Assembly: GCA_031276785.1 (NCBI GenBank) | Contig: JAISMK010000069.1 | Span: 1-44,333 of the forward strand | Origin: Desulfovibrio sp. | GTDB taxonomy: Bacteria > Desulfobacterota > Desulfovibrionia > Desulfovibrionales > Desulfovibrionaceae | Length of the DNA: 44,333 nucleotides | Direction: 5' to 3' | In this document: piece by piece, positions 29,859-38,400 of the stretch | Position numbering within the stretch: the first letter of the stretch is position 1 | How the letters are laid out: each line of letters begins with the position of its first letter | Notes under the pieces: model-generated | Seen by the model: the letters and a program-made list of their open reading frames with translations, nothing else | Told to the model about the DNA's origin: nothing | The model's database searches: none | Position numbers and translations under genes: made by a program

Positions 29859-30137
29859 CTACTCCGGCAAATCGTTCAAACGGCGGATGATATCATCCAC
29901 GCGGGCCAGAGCCACCCGGTTTTTCTGCCGTTCCCGATCCCGCTCGTCGCGCAGGGAGCGATTTTCCTTTTCCACAGCGTCAGATGCCGCCACCTGCTTC
30001 TTGAGTTCCTCATTTTCTTTTTGCAAAGAGAGGAAGGCTGCCTCCTGTTCCTTAAGATTGGCGTTCTCCTTGGCTAGGGCTTCCAATCTTGCCAGCAGCG
30101 CGGAAACGCGTTCCTCCAGTTGTTCAAGAATTTCCAT
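29859..30137 (-). CDS. ZapB-like coiled-coil division protein
   Basis: The 92-residue protein is almost entirely heptad-repeat coiled coil (EILEQLEERVSALLARLEAL; KENANLKEQEAAFLSLQKEN). This is the architecture of ZapB, which joins ZapA to form a Z-ring scaffold. It lies between glmU and zapA on the same strand. Coiled coils align poorly, so the name rests mainly on size and on the neighbouring zapA. GGAGACAG lies just upstream of the ATG. Confidence 0.7.
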   Translation of the reverse strand: MEILEQLEERVSALLARLEALAKENANLKEQEAAFLSLQKENEELKKQVAASDAVEKENRSLRDERDRERQKNRVALARVDDIIRRLNDLPE

Positions 30138-30182
30138 AACTGTCTCCTATCCTGAAAAAGGTCTGCTGACAAGAGGCAATCC

Positions 30183-31592
30183 TCAGCGGCGGCCGGACGG
30201 CCCGCCGATCTTGCCGTTCCGGGGGATATTGCGTTGTCGGCCTCGGGCTATGGCCAGAGATGCGTCGGGAACTTCCTTGATGATAACGGAGCCGGCGCCC
30301 ACGGCGCTTCCTTCCCCGATGGACACCGGGGCGACCAGGGAGGAGTTGGAGCCGATGAAAGCCCCGGGGCCTATGACAGTGCGGTATTTGTGCCTCCCGT
30401 CATAGTTGCAGGTGATGGCGCCGGCGCCGATGTTGGCCCCATCGCCGATGTCGCTGTCGCCCAGGTAGGCCAGGTGGTTGGCCTTGACGCCTTTTCCCAG
30501 GCGGGAGTTCTTCACCTCCACAAAGTTACCCACATGGGCCTTTTCCTCCAGAACAGCCCCCGGCCGCAGCCGGGCATAGGGCCCTACGACGCAGGATGGA
30601 CCCACTTCAGCCTCCTGAAGGAAGGAAAAAGAGTGTACCGCAGCGCCTTCGCCCACAACGGAGTCTGTAAGGCGGCAATGGGAGGCGATGTGCGCTCCCC
30701 GGCGGATGATGGCGCGGCCGTAAATTTCCGTCGGTCCACAGATGGACGCTCCCGCTTCCACAAGGACGTCCGGACCGATGCGCACCGCTCCGGGGCTGCG
30801 GATCAGCGCTCCGGCGTCCAGGTGTCTGTTGATGATGGATTCGCGCAGCATCTCCTCCGAACGGAGGAGTTCCCTGGGGGTATTGATGCCGAGCAGTTCA
30901 GGGACATTGCCCAGGTTGTGTCCCAGAACGTTGAGCCGGGCGAAAACGGCTAGGTGAACCAGATCCGTCAGGTAGAATTCCCGGCCGCTGTTGCCGTCGG
31001 TCAGGCTGGAAAGAAGAGGGCCGACGGCGGCGAGACGCAGATAGTAGATGCCGGCATTGATCTCTCCGGGCATCGGGCCGTGCAGGGTTTCATCGTAGTC
31101 CCCGGCCTCCACAATGGCCGCCACCATGCTCTCGCTGCGCACAACCCGGCCATAGGCCGCGGGATCGTCCGGAGTCAGGGAAATGAAGGCCAGGTCCGCG
31201 TCTTCCGCCAGACAGACGTCAAGAAAGGCGCGCAGGATTTTGGGACGGATCAGGGGAGTATCTCCGTTGACAACGAGAATATGGCTCAATCCTGCCTGAA
31301 GGAGGAAGGGCATGGCCGTCCGCAGGGCATGGCCGGTACCCCGCTGCGGCTCCTGCAGTATGAACCGCTCTTCCAGCGGGAAGGACTTCCGGATGCAATC
31401 CGCCGCGTGTCCGATAATCGTCCAGGTGGTCTGCGGGCACAGGGAGATCGCGGCGTTCCGGACATAGCGCAGCATCGGTTCTTCCAGAAGAGTCTGGAGA
31501 ACCTTGGGCTTGTCCGAATACATTCTGGTTCCTTTGCCGGCGGCCAGAATCAGGGCGCCGAGGGAAAGGTCCGGAGGAGCGGCGGAAGGCAT
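30183..31592 (-). CDS. glmU: Bifunctional GlmU (GlcN-1-P acetyltransferase / UDP-GlcNAc pyrophosphorylase)
   Basis: GlmU acetylates glucosamine-1-phosphate and then uridylylates it to UDP-GlcNAc, feeding peptidoglycan and lipid A. The 469-residue protein has the N-terminal uridylyltransferase signature LILAAGKGTRMYSDKPKVLQ and QRGTGHA. A C-terminal left-handed beta-helix follows, with PYARLRPGAVLEEKAHVGNFVEVK and GAITCNYDG. Length is normal. ATG 31592 has AGAGG 6 bp upstream; a TTG two codons earlier is possible. It is transcribed toward the zap genes. Confidence 0.95.
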   Translation of the reverse strand: MPSAAPPDLSLGALILAAGKGTRMYSDKPKVLQTLLEEPMLRYVRNAAISLCPQTTWTIIGHAADCIRKSFPLEERFILQEPQRGTGHALRTAMPFLLQAGLSHILVVNGDTPLIRPKILRAFLDVCLAEDADLAFISLTPDDPAAYGRVVRSESMVAAIVEAGDYDETLHGPMPGEINAGIYYLRLAAVGPLLSSLTDGNSGREFYLTDLVHLAVFARLNVLGHNLGNVPELLGINTPRELLRSEEMLRESIINRHLDAGALIRSPGAVRIGPDVLVEAGASICGPTEIYGRAIIRRGAHIASHCRLTDSVVGEGAAVHSFSFLQEAEVGPSCVVGPYARLRPGAVLEEKAHVGNFVEVKNSRLGKGVKANHLAYLGDSDIGDGANIGAGAITCNYDGRHKYRTVIGPGAFIGSNSSLVAPVSIGEGSAVGAGSVIIKEVPDASLAIARGRQRNIPRNGKIGGPSGRR

Positions 31593-31645
31593 GTTCAACC
31601 TCTACAGGAGCAGAGAGAAGGGAAAAACAGGAACAAACCTTAGCG

Positions 31646-31675
31646 CTTGTACTACCGGGAGAAGGGGAATGTAAA
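31646..31675 (-). promoter_or_regulatory. Candidate glmU promoter
   Basis: On the minus strand TTTACA (31675-31670) and TACAAG (31651-31646) are 18 bp apart, about 55 bp before the glmU start in the divergent intergenic region. The match is moderate. Confidence 0.3.
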
Positions 31676-31723
31676 GAGGCCGCCGGAGTTGTTCTTTCGG
31701 CGGGGAGGCGCTACGCTCAGGCC

Positions 31724-32707
31724 GTGCGAGAGAAAAATTCCCCCGGCGCCAATCCGGGCGCTTCTTATTTAAGGATGGTTGTTCCCCCGGAGCGGGAGAG
31801 CGCCCGGCTGGACGCCGTCCTGCTCGATCTGCTGCCGGGCAGCGGCCTGCGCGCCCGGCGCAGGCTCTGGCGCCGGCACCTGGTGCGGGTAAACGGCAGG
31901 CCCGCCAATCCTGGCCGGAAAGTGCGTCCCGGAGACGAGATCCGCCTGGATTTCCCGCCGGAATGCGCCCGGGCCAGCTTCGCGCCGCCCGTTGTCGCGG
32001 CCTGGGGGGACAGGTACCTGGCCCTGAGCAAGGAGGCCGGCCTGCATACCGCCCGCGTGGCAGGAGGGGAGCAGGAGAGTCTGGAAGAGACGCTTTTTTC
32101 CCACTGGACGGCTATGTGGGCGGCCCGTAGTCCGCAAGTGCCCCCTCCACCTCCCCCCCGGCTGCTGACCCGTCTGGACCGGGAAACCTCCGGGCTGGTG
32201 CTGGCCCTTTGGGGCGCGGGCCCTGAGGAAGAGGATTTTTTTCGCTCCCTGGAAAGGGCAGGCCGGGTGGACAAAACTTATCTGGGCCTGGTCCACGGGG
32301 CAATGGCCGGATCTATCCTTGTCCGGGCCGGCCTCAGGACGCGCAATCGCCGGGCCGTCGAGATCCTTTCCTCGCCGGATCCGGATGCGGCGCGGCACAC
32401 CCGGATCACCCCTCTGCGCCTGCTGGAGGAAAGCTTTTTGCGGGAAAAGGGGTTTCTGGGGGGAGATGCGGCGGAGCCGGCCCGCGTCCTCTCTCTGGTC
32501 CGGGTGAGTATTCAGCGCGGGGCGCGGCACCAGATTCGCGCCCATCTGGCCCATGCCGGATTCCCTCTGGCGGGAGACGGGCTTTACGGGGAAAAGCGGG
32601 ACGCGGCCCGGCGGCTCTTTTTACACCACGCGGCTGTCCGCCTGCCGGGTTTTTCCGCCTTGGATCCGCCGGGATGGGGGCTGGGAGAGGATGAATACCC
32701 TCTGTGA
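31724..32707 (+). CDS. RluA-family 23S rRNA/tRNA pseudouridine synthase
   Basis: The protein (327 residues from GTG 31724, or 310 from ATG 31775) converts specific uridines in RNA to pseudouridine. An S4-like RNA-binding domain is near the N-terminus (RLDAVLLDLLPGSGLRARR...VRVNGRPANPGRKVRPGDEI). The catalytic loop LLTRLDRETSGLV has the invariant Asp (D152 in the long form), and GARHQIRAHLAHAGFPLAGD matches the RluA/C/D motif. A proline run (PPPPPPR) separates domains. The ATG at 31775 has AAGG immediately upstream, so the start is uncertain. Target position cannot be told. It is divergent from glmU. Confidence 0.88.
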   Translation: MREKNSPGANPGASYLRMVVPPERESARLDAVLLDLLPGSGLRARRRLWRRHLVRVNGRPANPGRKVRPGDEIRLDFPPECARASFAPPVVAAWGDRYLALSKEAGLHTARVAGGEQESLEETLFSHWTAMWAARSPQVPPPPPPRLLTRLDRETSGLVLALWGAGPEEEDFFRSLERAGRVDKTYLGLVHGAMAGSILVRAGLRTRNRRAVEILSSPDPDAARHTRITPLRLLEESFLREKGFLGGDAAEPARVLSLVRVSIQRGARHQIRAHLAHAGFPLAGDGLYGEKRDAARRLFLHHAAVRLPGFSALDPPGWGLGEDEYPL

Positions 32708-32804
32708 GCCCTCCTCCGTTTCGCTGGGCGCGCCGGGCCTCTGTCCGGCGGATTCCCTGAAGCGCAAAAAGATGTGAAATTCCTCCCTGATTCGGATTCC
32801 GGAT

Positions 32805-32850
32805 AAAAATTACCTCTAAGGGCGGCGTATCCGCCATTGCGGGAATTTTT
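32805..32850 (+). terminator. Hairpin cassette, possible terminator
   Basis: AAAAATT and AATTTTT arms enclose GGCGG/CCGCC. It is a diverged copy of the cassette at thiH (both preceded by ATTCGGATTYC). It lies about 100 bp after the pseudouridine synthase and before the promoter of the next gene, and ends in five T residues. Confidence 0.45.
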
Positions 32851-32873
32851 GGGCGGGGAGCGCAAGATTTTTA

Positions 32874-32902
32874 TTGACAGGGGAAACTGTTTTAAATATT
32901 AC
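32874..32902 (+). promoter_or_regulatory. Candidate sigma-70 promoter of the DUF2325 gene
   Basis: TTGACA (32874-32879) matches consensus and TATTAC (32897-32902) follows after 17 bp, in an AT-rich patch. The start codon lies about 55 bp further on. Confidence 0.5.
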
Positions 32903-32961
32903 CAAAACGACCTGTTTAATATTTTTAAAAGCATTTAGCCGCGGAATACCCGGGAGTGGTC

Positions 32962-33264
32962 ATGGATATAGCGCTGGTGGGCGGATTGGACAGGCTGCAT
33001 AAGGAATATGCGAGCGTGGCCAGGAAATGCGGAGTGCGGCTGCGGATGTTCACCGGAAAGGAAGCTTTTTTGAAGCGCAAGCTGGGGCACCCGGATGCCG
33101 CTATCCTGATGACGGACATGGTTTCGCACAATGCCAGGGATATTGTACTCCAAAGCAGCCGCAGCATGGACATTCCCGTGATGTTCCTGCGCTCCAGCGG
33201 CATCAGCGCCTTGTCCAGAAGTCTGAAGAAAATGGGCGCTGCCGGCGTCCCATCGCCGGAATAA
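32962..33264 (+). CDS. DUF2325-family small protein
   Basis: The 100-residue protein begins MDIALVGGLDRLHKEYASVARKCG and continues with a Rossmann-like alternation ending in ARDIVLQSSRSMDIPVMFLRSSGISAL. This matches DUF2325, whose role is not established. GGGAG lies 5 bp before the ATG at 32962, so I prefer it to GTG 32956. It has its own promoter and is followed by a short repeat, so it is probably a single-gene unit. Confidence 0.78.
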   Translation: MDIALVGGLDRLHKEYASVARKCGVRLRMFTGKEAFLKRKLGHPDAAILMTDMVSHNARDIVLQSSRSMDIPVMFLRSSGISALSRSLKKMGAAGVPSPE

Positions 33265-33271
33265 CGGCGTC

Positions 33272-33305
33272 TAGAGCAGTTTAACTTTGAAAAAGTTGGA
33301 CTGCT
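33272..33305 (+). repeat. Short TAGAGC hairpin element, right end lost
   Basis: TAGAGCAGTTTAACTTTG pairs with AAAGTTGGACTGCT. The terminal CTA of the right end is missing. It separates the DUF2325 gene from cluster 2. Confidence 0.7.
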
Positions 33306-33326
33306 GCGGCGCGGAGAGGAGAGATC

Positions 33327-34064
33327 ATGGCGGACGGTTTACGCTTTCATACTTCCCGGGGACTTATTCCTGCCCTGGATCTTGAGGATGTTCAAGAAGC
33401 GCTCCGTATTGTGGCCGCCACGACCAAAATACCCGGCATCGCCGGCTACAAGATCGGTCTTGCGCTGTCGCTTCGCCTCGGCCTTGCCGGGGCGGTGCGG
33501 GTCATCCGGCAGGAGACGGATCTGCCTTTGCTCTATGATCACCAGAAGGCCGGGCCGGATATTCCGGATACCGCCGGCCTGCTGGCGGAGATTGCCGCCC
33601 AGGCCGGAGTGGACGCCTTAATCCTCTTTCCGCTGTCCGGCTTGCGGGCAGTGGATAGATACGCGGCGGAGTCGGCCCGCAGGGGGGTCACGCCCATCGT
33701 GGGAGGGGAGCTGCCCATGAAGGAATGCAGGCAGCGCTACGGAGGATTCATTGTCAATGACGCGCTGAAAAGAATTACCGCCGCGGCGCTGTCGGCCGGA
33801 GTCCGCCATTTCGTCCTGCCTGCCGGCGATCCCCGCAGACTGGCCGGGCATCTGGCCCATCTGCGCTCCCTGACGGACCGGGTGAGCCTGTTTTTGCCGG
33901 GAATAGGCGCTATGGGCGGGACGATAGGAAAGAGTTTCGTTCTGGTCGGGGATTGGCCGGCTTACGCCATTGTCGGACGCGCCGTGGTCAGGGCCGCCGA
34001 TCCGGCCGAAGCCGCCCGCAGATTGGCCGCGGAAGCCTTGGAGGCGTATGGGATACGTCACTGA
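33327..34064 (+). CDS. Orotidine-5'-phosphate-decarboxylase-fold enzyme
   Basis: The 245-residue TIM-barrel protein resembles PyrF: IPALDLED, a conserved K in YKIGLALSLR, LLYDHQKAGPDIPDT, and a phosphate site LPGIGAMGG...IVGRAVVRAADPAEAARRLAAE. Standard PyrF has DxKxxDIxxT; here the spacing is DxxKxxxDIPDT, a variant known to me from archaeal-type members. It may be a true UMP-forming enzyme or a specialised decarboxylase. Its place at the head of a tightly packed catabolic-looking cluster favours the latter. It overlaps the aldehyde dehydrogenase gene by 17 bp. Confidence 0.7.
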   Translation: MADGLRFHTSRGLIPALDLEDVQEALRIVAATTKIPGIAGYKIGLALSLRLGLAGAVRVIRQETDLPLLYDHQKAGPDIPDTAGLLAEIAAQAGVDALILFPLSGLRAVDRYAAESARRGVTPIVGGELPMKECRQRYGGFIVNDALKRITAAALSAGVRHFVLPAGDPRRLAGHLAHLRSLTDRVSLFLPGIGAMGGTIGKSFVLVGDWPAYAIVGRAVVRAADPAEAARRLAAEALEAYGIRH

Positions 34065-35493
34065 ACCGCTCATCGGAGGACGCCGGATGCCCTCTTCCAG
34101 GCGGATTCCCGTTCTGGATCCGGCTTCAGAGGAAGAGATCGCCCGGGTGGGTATTGTTGGAGCCGCCGAGGCGGATCTGGCGGTGGCAGCCGCCAGGCGG
34201 GCCTTTGACCGGGGTCCGTGGCCCGGCCTGGAGCCGCATGAGCGGGGCAGGGTACTGGCCCGTGCGGCAGAGGGCATTCATAGGAATTTCAAGGAAATTC
34301 TGGAAATGGAGGTCCGGAATACGGGGAAACCGGTTACAGCCGCTAAAAGCGAGATCCTCGGAGCGGCCAAGGTGTTTGAATATTATTCCGGCGCGGCCAG
34401 CCGGCACTTTGGCGAAACCATTCCCCTGGGCCGGGGCTTTCTTGATTTCACCCTGCGCCAGCCCGTGGGAGTGGTCGCGCAGATAACACCTTGGAATTTT
34501 CCTCTGCTGGCCGCTTCCTGGAAACTCGCTCCCGCTTTGGCGGCAGGTTGCGCATGTATTCTCAAACCGGCCTCGTATACCCCTCTTTCCGCTTTGTTTT
34601 TAGGGGAGCTGCTCTATGCCGCCGGCTTGCCCGAAGGGGTTCTTTCCATTCTCCCCGGCCGGGGAGAGGAAGTGGGCGCGGCCCTGGTGCGCCACCCGGG
34701 CGTGGACAAGGTGGCCTTTACCGGAGAAACAGCCACCGGGGCCGCCATAAGCGCCGCGGCGGCGGAATCTGTGAAGCGCGTTTCCCTGGAACTCGGCGGC
34801 AAGAGTCCGAACATTGTCTTTGCCGACGCGGATGTGCCCAAGGCCGCCAGAGAAGCCGTCAAAGCCGTTTTCGGCAATGCCGGCCAATCCTGCTCGGCGC
34901 GCAGCCGGATTTTTGTGGAAAGGGCCGCTCTGGACGAATTCATGTCTGTTTTTGTTCCTCTGGCCCGATCCCTGCGCTGGGGTGATCCGCTTGATCCGGA
35001 TACTCAGCTTGGACCGCTTATTTCAGCGCGGGAGTTGGAAAGAGTGGCCCTCCGCGTAGGCGAGGCTCTGGATGCCGGGGCCAGGCTGGTCAGCGGCGGC
35101 GCCCGTCCGGAAGCGGCGGCGAAAGGATATTTCTTTCTCCCCACGATTCTGGACGCTGTCAGCAATGGCGACCGCATCTGCCAGGAGGAAATTTTCGGCC
35201 CTGTGGCCTGTGTGCTGCCGTTTTCCTCTGAAGAGGAGGCTCTGGCCCTGGCCAATGATACAGCCTACGGTCTCAATGCCTCTGTTTGGACAAAGGATGT
35301 CGGCCGCGCCCTGCGCCTTGCTTCAGGACTCAGCAGCGGCATGGTTTCCGTCAATACGCACGGCAGCGCCAGCTCGCTCGCCCTGTTCGCCCCCTTCGGC
35401 GGTATGAAGAGATCCGGCCTTGGCCGCGAGCTTGGCATGTATGCCCTGGATCTCTACACCGAGGTCAAAAACGTCATCATCTGCATGGAATAG
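34048..35493 (+). CDS. NAD(P)-dependent aldehyde dehydrogenase
   Basis: The 481-residue enzyme oxidises an aldehyde to its acid. All class signatures are present: ITPWNFP (N150), KPASYTPLSA, FTGETATG, LELGGKSPNIVF (E248), GNAGQSCSARSR (catalytic C282), EEIFGPV and FGGMKRSGLGRELG. I place the start at ATG 34048 because EPLIGGRRMPSSRRIPVLDPASEEEIARV then forms the usual N-terminus and GGAGG precedes it; this overlaps the upstream gene by 17 bp. The substrate is not deducible. Within the cluster it probably oxidises an aldehyde released by the other enzymes. Confidence 0.92.
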   Translation: MGYVTEPLIGGRRMPSSRRIPVLDPASEEEIARVGIVGAAEADLAVAAARRAFDRGPWPGLEPHERGRVLARAAEGIHRNFKEILEMEVRNTGKPVTAAKSEILGAAKVFEYYSGAASRHFGETIPLGRGFLDFTLRQPVGVVAQITPWNFPLLAASWKLAPALAAGCACILKPASYTPLSALFLGELLYAAGLPEGVLSILPGRGEEVGAALVRHPGVDKVAFTGETATGAAISAAAAESVKRVSLELGGKSPNIVFADADVPKAAREAVKAVFGNAGQSCSARSRIFVERAALDEFMSVFVPLARSLRWGDPLDPDTQLGPLISARELERVALRVGEALDAGARLVSGGARPEAAAKGYFFLPTILDAVSNGDRICQEEIFGPVACVLPFSSEEEALALANDTAYGLNASVWTKDVGRALRLASGLSSGMVSVNTHGSASSLALFAPFGGMKRSGLGRELGMYALDLYTEVKNVIICME

Positions 35494-35515
35494 TTATTTT
35501 TTTAGGGGGACAGGC

Positions 35516-36046
35516 ATGTTCTCTCCAAGTATTCTTGAAGCCGCCCGGCAGGTGGTGCAGAGCGCCAAAGGCGCTTCTCTGCGCCTGGGCACGGTGGAAA
35601 CCGTTACCGCGGGCCTGGTCGCGGCGGCGGTCGCCAGCGTCCCCGGCGCGTCCGATGTTCTGGAGCGGGGGTTCATTTTGTACGGATATGGAGCGAAATC
35701 CGCCGGTCTGGGCATACCCGCGGATCTGGCCGGCCGGTATGGGGCTGTCAGCGCGGAAATCACAAGCGCTCTGGCCGCCGCTTTTTTCACCAGGGGCGAG
35801 GCGGATCTCAGCCTTGCCGTAACCGGCTACGCGGGGCCTGGAGGAGGCGCTCCGGACAAGCCGGTGGGGACCGTTTTCATAGCCGCCTGCCGGCGGTGCG
35901 GCACGCCGGTTGTGGAGAGACATCTGTTCGGGGGAGATCGGGACGATGTTCGCGCTCAGGCTGTGGAAAGCTCTCTGCATCTTGTGCTGTCCTTGCTGCG
36001 CAAGGCAAAATTTTCGCATGGCGGAGTGGAGACGGTAAATGGCTGA
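35516..36046 (+). CDS. CinA/PncC C-terminal domain amidohydrolase-like protein
   Basis: PncC/CinA proteins hydrolyse the amide of nicotinamide mononucleotide. The 176-residue stand-alone domain has VASVPGASDVLERGFILYGYGAKSAGLGI, LAVTGYAGPGGGAPDKPVGTVFIA and GDRDDVRAQAV, all typical. The catalytic motif ESCTGG is replaced by ETVTAG (28-33), so the expected catalytic serine is T29; Y56 and K61 are retained. This suggests altered activity or substrate. AGGGGGA precedes ATG 35516. The stop overlaps the amidohydrolase start. Confidence 0.82.
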   Translation: MFSPSILEAARQVVQSAKGASLRLGTVETVTAGLVAAAVASVPGASDVLERGFILYGYGAKSAGLGIPADLAGRYGAVSAEITSALAAAFFTRGEADLSLAVTGYAGPGGGAPDKPVGTVFIAACRRCGTPVVERHLFGGDRDDVRAQAVESSLHLVLSLLRKAKFSHGGVETVNG

Positions 36047-37367
36047 TCTTTTCATAGCCTCGCAGCTTATCCGGGGTGTCGGAGACGAGCCGCTTGGCGG
36101 TTCCGTGGGCATAAGGGTGGAGCAAGGGCGCATAGCATTCGCCGGGCCGCTGACAAGCATGAGGCGGGAACCGCGGGTCAAGGTTGTGGAAATGGAAGGA
36201 TACACCCTTTTGCCCGGCATCATAGACGCGCACCTCCACGCAACGTGGCGCGCCCGCGACGTGCGGCGCCAACTTCAGACGACATCATCGTACAGTATAA
36301 TAAAATCATTGAGCATTCTCAAGGAGACCCTCTTTGCGGGCGTGACCTCGGCGCGCGACATGGGCGGAGCGGACGCCGGCTTCCGCTTGGCGCTGCAAGA
36401 GGGGATCATTCCTGGTCCGCGCCTTTTTGTTTCCATTCTGATGATCTCTCCGACCGGAGGCCATGGCGACCATTTTTTCCCCTCCGGCGTCCGGCTGGCG
36501 AAGCGTCCCTGGCTTCCCTCCAACATCGCGGACGGGGTGGACGGCGTCCGCAGGCTGGTGCGGGAAACGCTGTCTCTTGGTGCGGATTTCATCAAACTCT
36601 GCGCCAGCGGGGGTATAACTTCCGCCGGCGATGATTTTGAGGACGAGCAGTTCAGCGTTGAAGAAATGGCCGTCGCCGTGCGGGAGGCGGCCGGACGCAA
36701 AAAACATGTGGCCGCCCACGCGGAAAATGCCGCGTCCGTCCGCAACGCCCTGGCCGCCGGAGTCCATTCCATAGAACACGGCTGGTTCATGGATGAGGAA
36801 AGCGTGGACAGCATGGTCCGCCGGAAGACCTGGTGGGTACCCACTTTGGCTCTTGTGGACCAGAGCCTGAAGTTCCGGGCCAAGAACGCGCAATGGTCGC
36901 AGGCTCAGCTTGCCGACGAGGCGAAGGCGGAGGTCCGCATCCTGGCGCGCCAGAAAGAGAGCATCCCATTATGGCGCGAGGCCATCCGCCGGGGGGTGCG
37001 CATAGCCTTTGGCACCGACCAGTCGCACCGCCTGCTGACGGGCCGGAATTTGGTCGAGTTGGAATATATGGTTGACTGGCTGGGGATGTCGCCTTTGCAG
37101 GCCGTCAACTCCGCTACGGGTGAGGCGGCCCGGTGCATAGGAGTAAGCGACATCGGAGTGCTGGAGGAGGGCAGACGCGCGGATTTTATAGCGGTGCAAG
37201 GGGATCCGTTGCGGGATATCCGCATCCTTGGAGATCCGGAGAATGTCAGACTCGTGGTTAAGGACGGCGTGGTGGTGAAAAACACCCTCGCCGCCGCGCA
37301 GCGCCAAAGCGCAGGGCCGGGATTTGAAGACGAATCCTTGCCGGGAAGTTCAATTTTTCCAAGTTGA
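36039..37367 (+). CDS. Metal-dependent amidohydrolase (imidazolonepropionase/prolidase-like)
   Basis: The 442-residue protein has the amidohydrolase-superfamily ligand set. DAHLHATW gives H65 and H67, ADFIKLCASGG gives K186 (possible carboxylated lysine), HVAAHAEN gives H227, SIEHG gives H247 and AFGTDQSH gives the catalytic D327. The C-terminal composite domain (GVLEEGRRADFIAVQGDPLRDI) is also typical. Relatives hydrolyse cyclic amides, Xaa-Pro dipeptides or N-acyl groups. It overlaps the CinA-like gene by 8 bp. The last residues (SSIFPS) are encoded by a repeat-like inverted sequence (GTTCAA/TTGAAC, 37347-37368). Confidence 0.88.
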   Translation: MADLFIASQLIRGVGDEPLGGSVGIRVEQGRIAFAGPLTSMRREPRVKVVEMEGYTLLPGIIDAHLHATWRARDVRRQLQTTSSYSIIKSLSILKETLFAGVTSARDMGGADAGFRLALQEGIIPGPRLFVSILMISPTGGHGDHFFPSGVRLAKRPWLPSNIADGVDGVRRLVRETLSLGADFIKLCASGGITSAGDDFEDEQFSVEEMAVAVREAAGRKKHVAAHAENAASVRNALAAGVHSIEHGWFMDEESVDSMVRRKTWWVPTLALVDQSLKFRAKNAQWSQAQLADEAKAEVRILARQKESIPLWREAIRRGVRIAFGTDQSHRLLTGRNLVELEYMVDWLGMSPLQAVNSATGEAARCIGVSDIGVLEEGRRADFIAVQGDPLRDIRILGDPENVRLVVKDGVVVKNTLAAAQRQSAGPGFEDESLPGSSIFPS

Positions 37368-37407
37368 ACGGCCCTGAAATTTGAATTGTCTTTGGAGGAT
37401 ACCCATA

Positions 37408-38298
37408 ATGGACTTGCATCCTTTTCTGGTCAGGCCGCTTGTGGAACAGGCGATCCGCGAGGAACTGGGTCCGGGAGACACCACCGGGGGTTTTCTTGTG
37501 GATCAGCGGCAAAGGGCCGATGCCCAGATCTATGCCAAACAAGATGGTGTTATCGCCGGGCTGCTGCTGGCGGAAGAATCCATCCGCGCCGTTGATCCGG
37601 AGGCCGTGATTAGGCGCGCGGTGCGGGATGGGGATATGGTCAGGGCGGGAGACACTCTGCTCCAGGTGGAAGCCAGGGCCTTTGCCCTGTTCATCGCGGA
37701 GCGGGTGGCCCTTGACTGGCTTCAGTATCTTTCGGGCATCGCCACCCGTACGCGCCGCTATGTGGAACTGGTCAGGCCGTATGGAACGCGCCTTACCGAC
37801 ACAAGAAAGGGCGTGCCCGGCTTGCGCGTGCTGCAAAAATACGCCGTGCGCGTTGGCGGGGCGCACAACCATCTGTTCGGCCTCCATAATGCCGTTCTGG
37901 TGAAAGACAACCACATCAAGGCTGCCGGAGGCATTGCCGAGGCTGTGCGTCTTCTGCGCTCCAGAGTACAGCATACCTTTAAAATAGAACTGGAATGCGA
38001 GACCCTTGAGCAGGTGGAGGAAGCCCTCAAGGCCGGGGTGGAAATTATCATGTTTGATAATATGACGCTGGAAAATATACGTTCGGGAGTAAAACTGGTA
38101 GGGGGAAAAGCTGAAATTGAAGCGTCAGGGGGCATTAACGAGACAACCATCGTGCCCATCGCTGAAACAGGCGTTGATATTATTTCCGTTGGAGAAATAA
38201 CGCACAGTGTCAGGGCCTTGGACATCAGCCTTGATATAGCGGGGATAAAGCCAAGCGCCTTACGCCAAATTGCGGAGAACAAGGCAGGTTTAACTTGA
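37408..38298 (+). CDS. NadC-like phosphoribosyltransferase
   Basis: NadC converts quinolinate and PRPP to nicotinate mononucleotide and CO2; ModD is a related paralog of unknown role. The 296-residue protein shows ERVALDWLQYLSGIATRTRRYVE, DTRKGVPGLRVLQKYAVRVGG, NHLFGLHNAVLVKDNHI and EASGGINETTI. Two substrate-site positions depart from NadC: DTRKT is DTRKG (G135) and NHR is NHL (L156, replacing an arginine that contacts a quinolinate carboxylate). This suggests a substrate other than quinolinate. GGAGG lies upstream of ATG 37408. No nadA or nadB is near. The last codons are in repeat-derived sequence. Confidence 0.85.
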   Translation: MDLHPFLVRPLVEQAIREELGPGDTTGGFLVDQRQRADAQIYAKQDGVIAGLLLAEESIRAVDPEAVIRRAVRDGDMVRAGDTLLQVEARAFALFIAERVALDWLQYLSGIATRTRRYVELVRPYGTRLTDTRKGVPGLRVLQKYAVRVGGAHNHLFGLHNAVLVKDNHIKAAGGIAEAVRLLRSRVQHTFKIELECETLEQVEEALKAGVEIIMFDNMTLENIRSGVKLVGGKAEIEASGGINETTIVPIAETGVDIISVGEITHSVRALDISLDIAGIKPSALRQIAENKAGLT

Positions 38299-38306
38299 AA
38301 TTGCTC

Positions 38307-38342
38307 TAGAGTGGTTCAACTTTTAAAAGTTAAACTGCTCTA
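38307..38342 (+). repeat. Short TAGAG/GCTCTA hairpin element
   Basis: TAGAGTGGTTCAACTTTTAA and AAAGTTAAACTGCTCTA pair as a hairpin. The left T is shared with another GCTCTA end (TGAAATTGCTCTA) belonging to a remnant that carries the nadC-like stop. It separates the enzyme genes from the transporter genes. Confidence 0.7.
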
Positions 38343-38400
38343 TAGCATTTTTAACATGGAATTGGAATATTAACAATAACAAATAAAGGGTGGTTGAATA

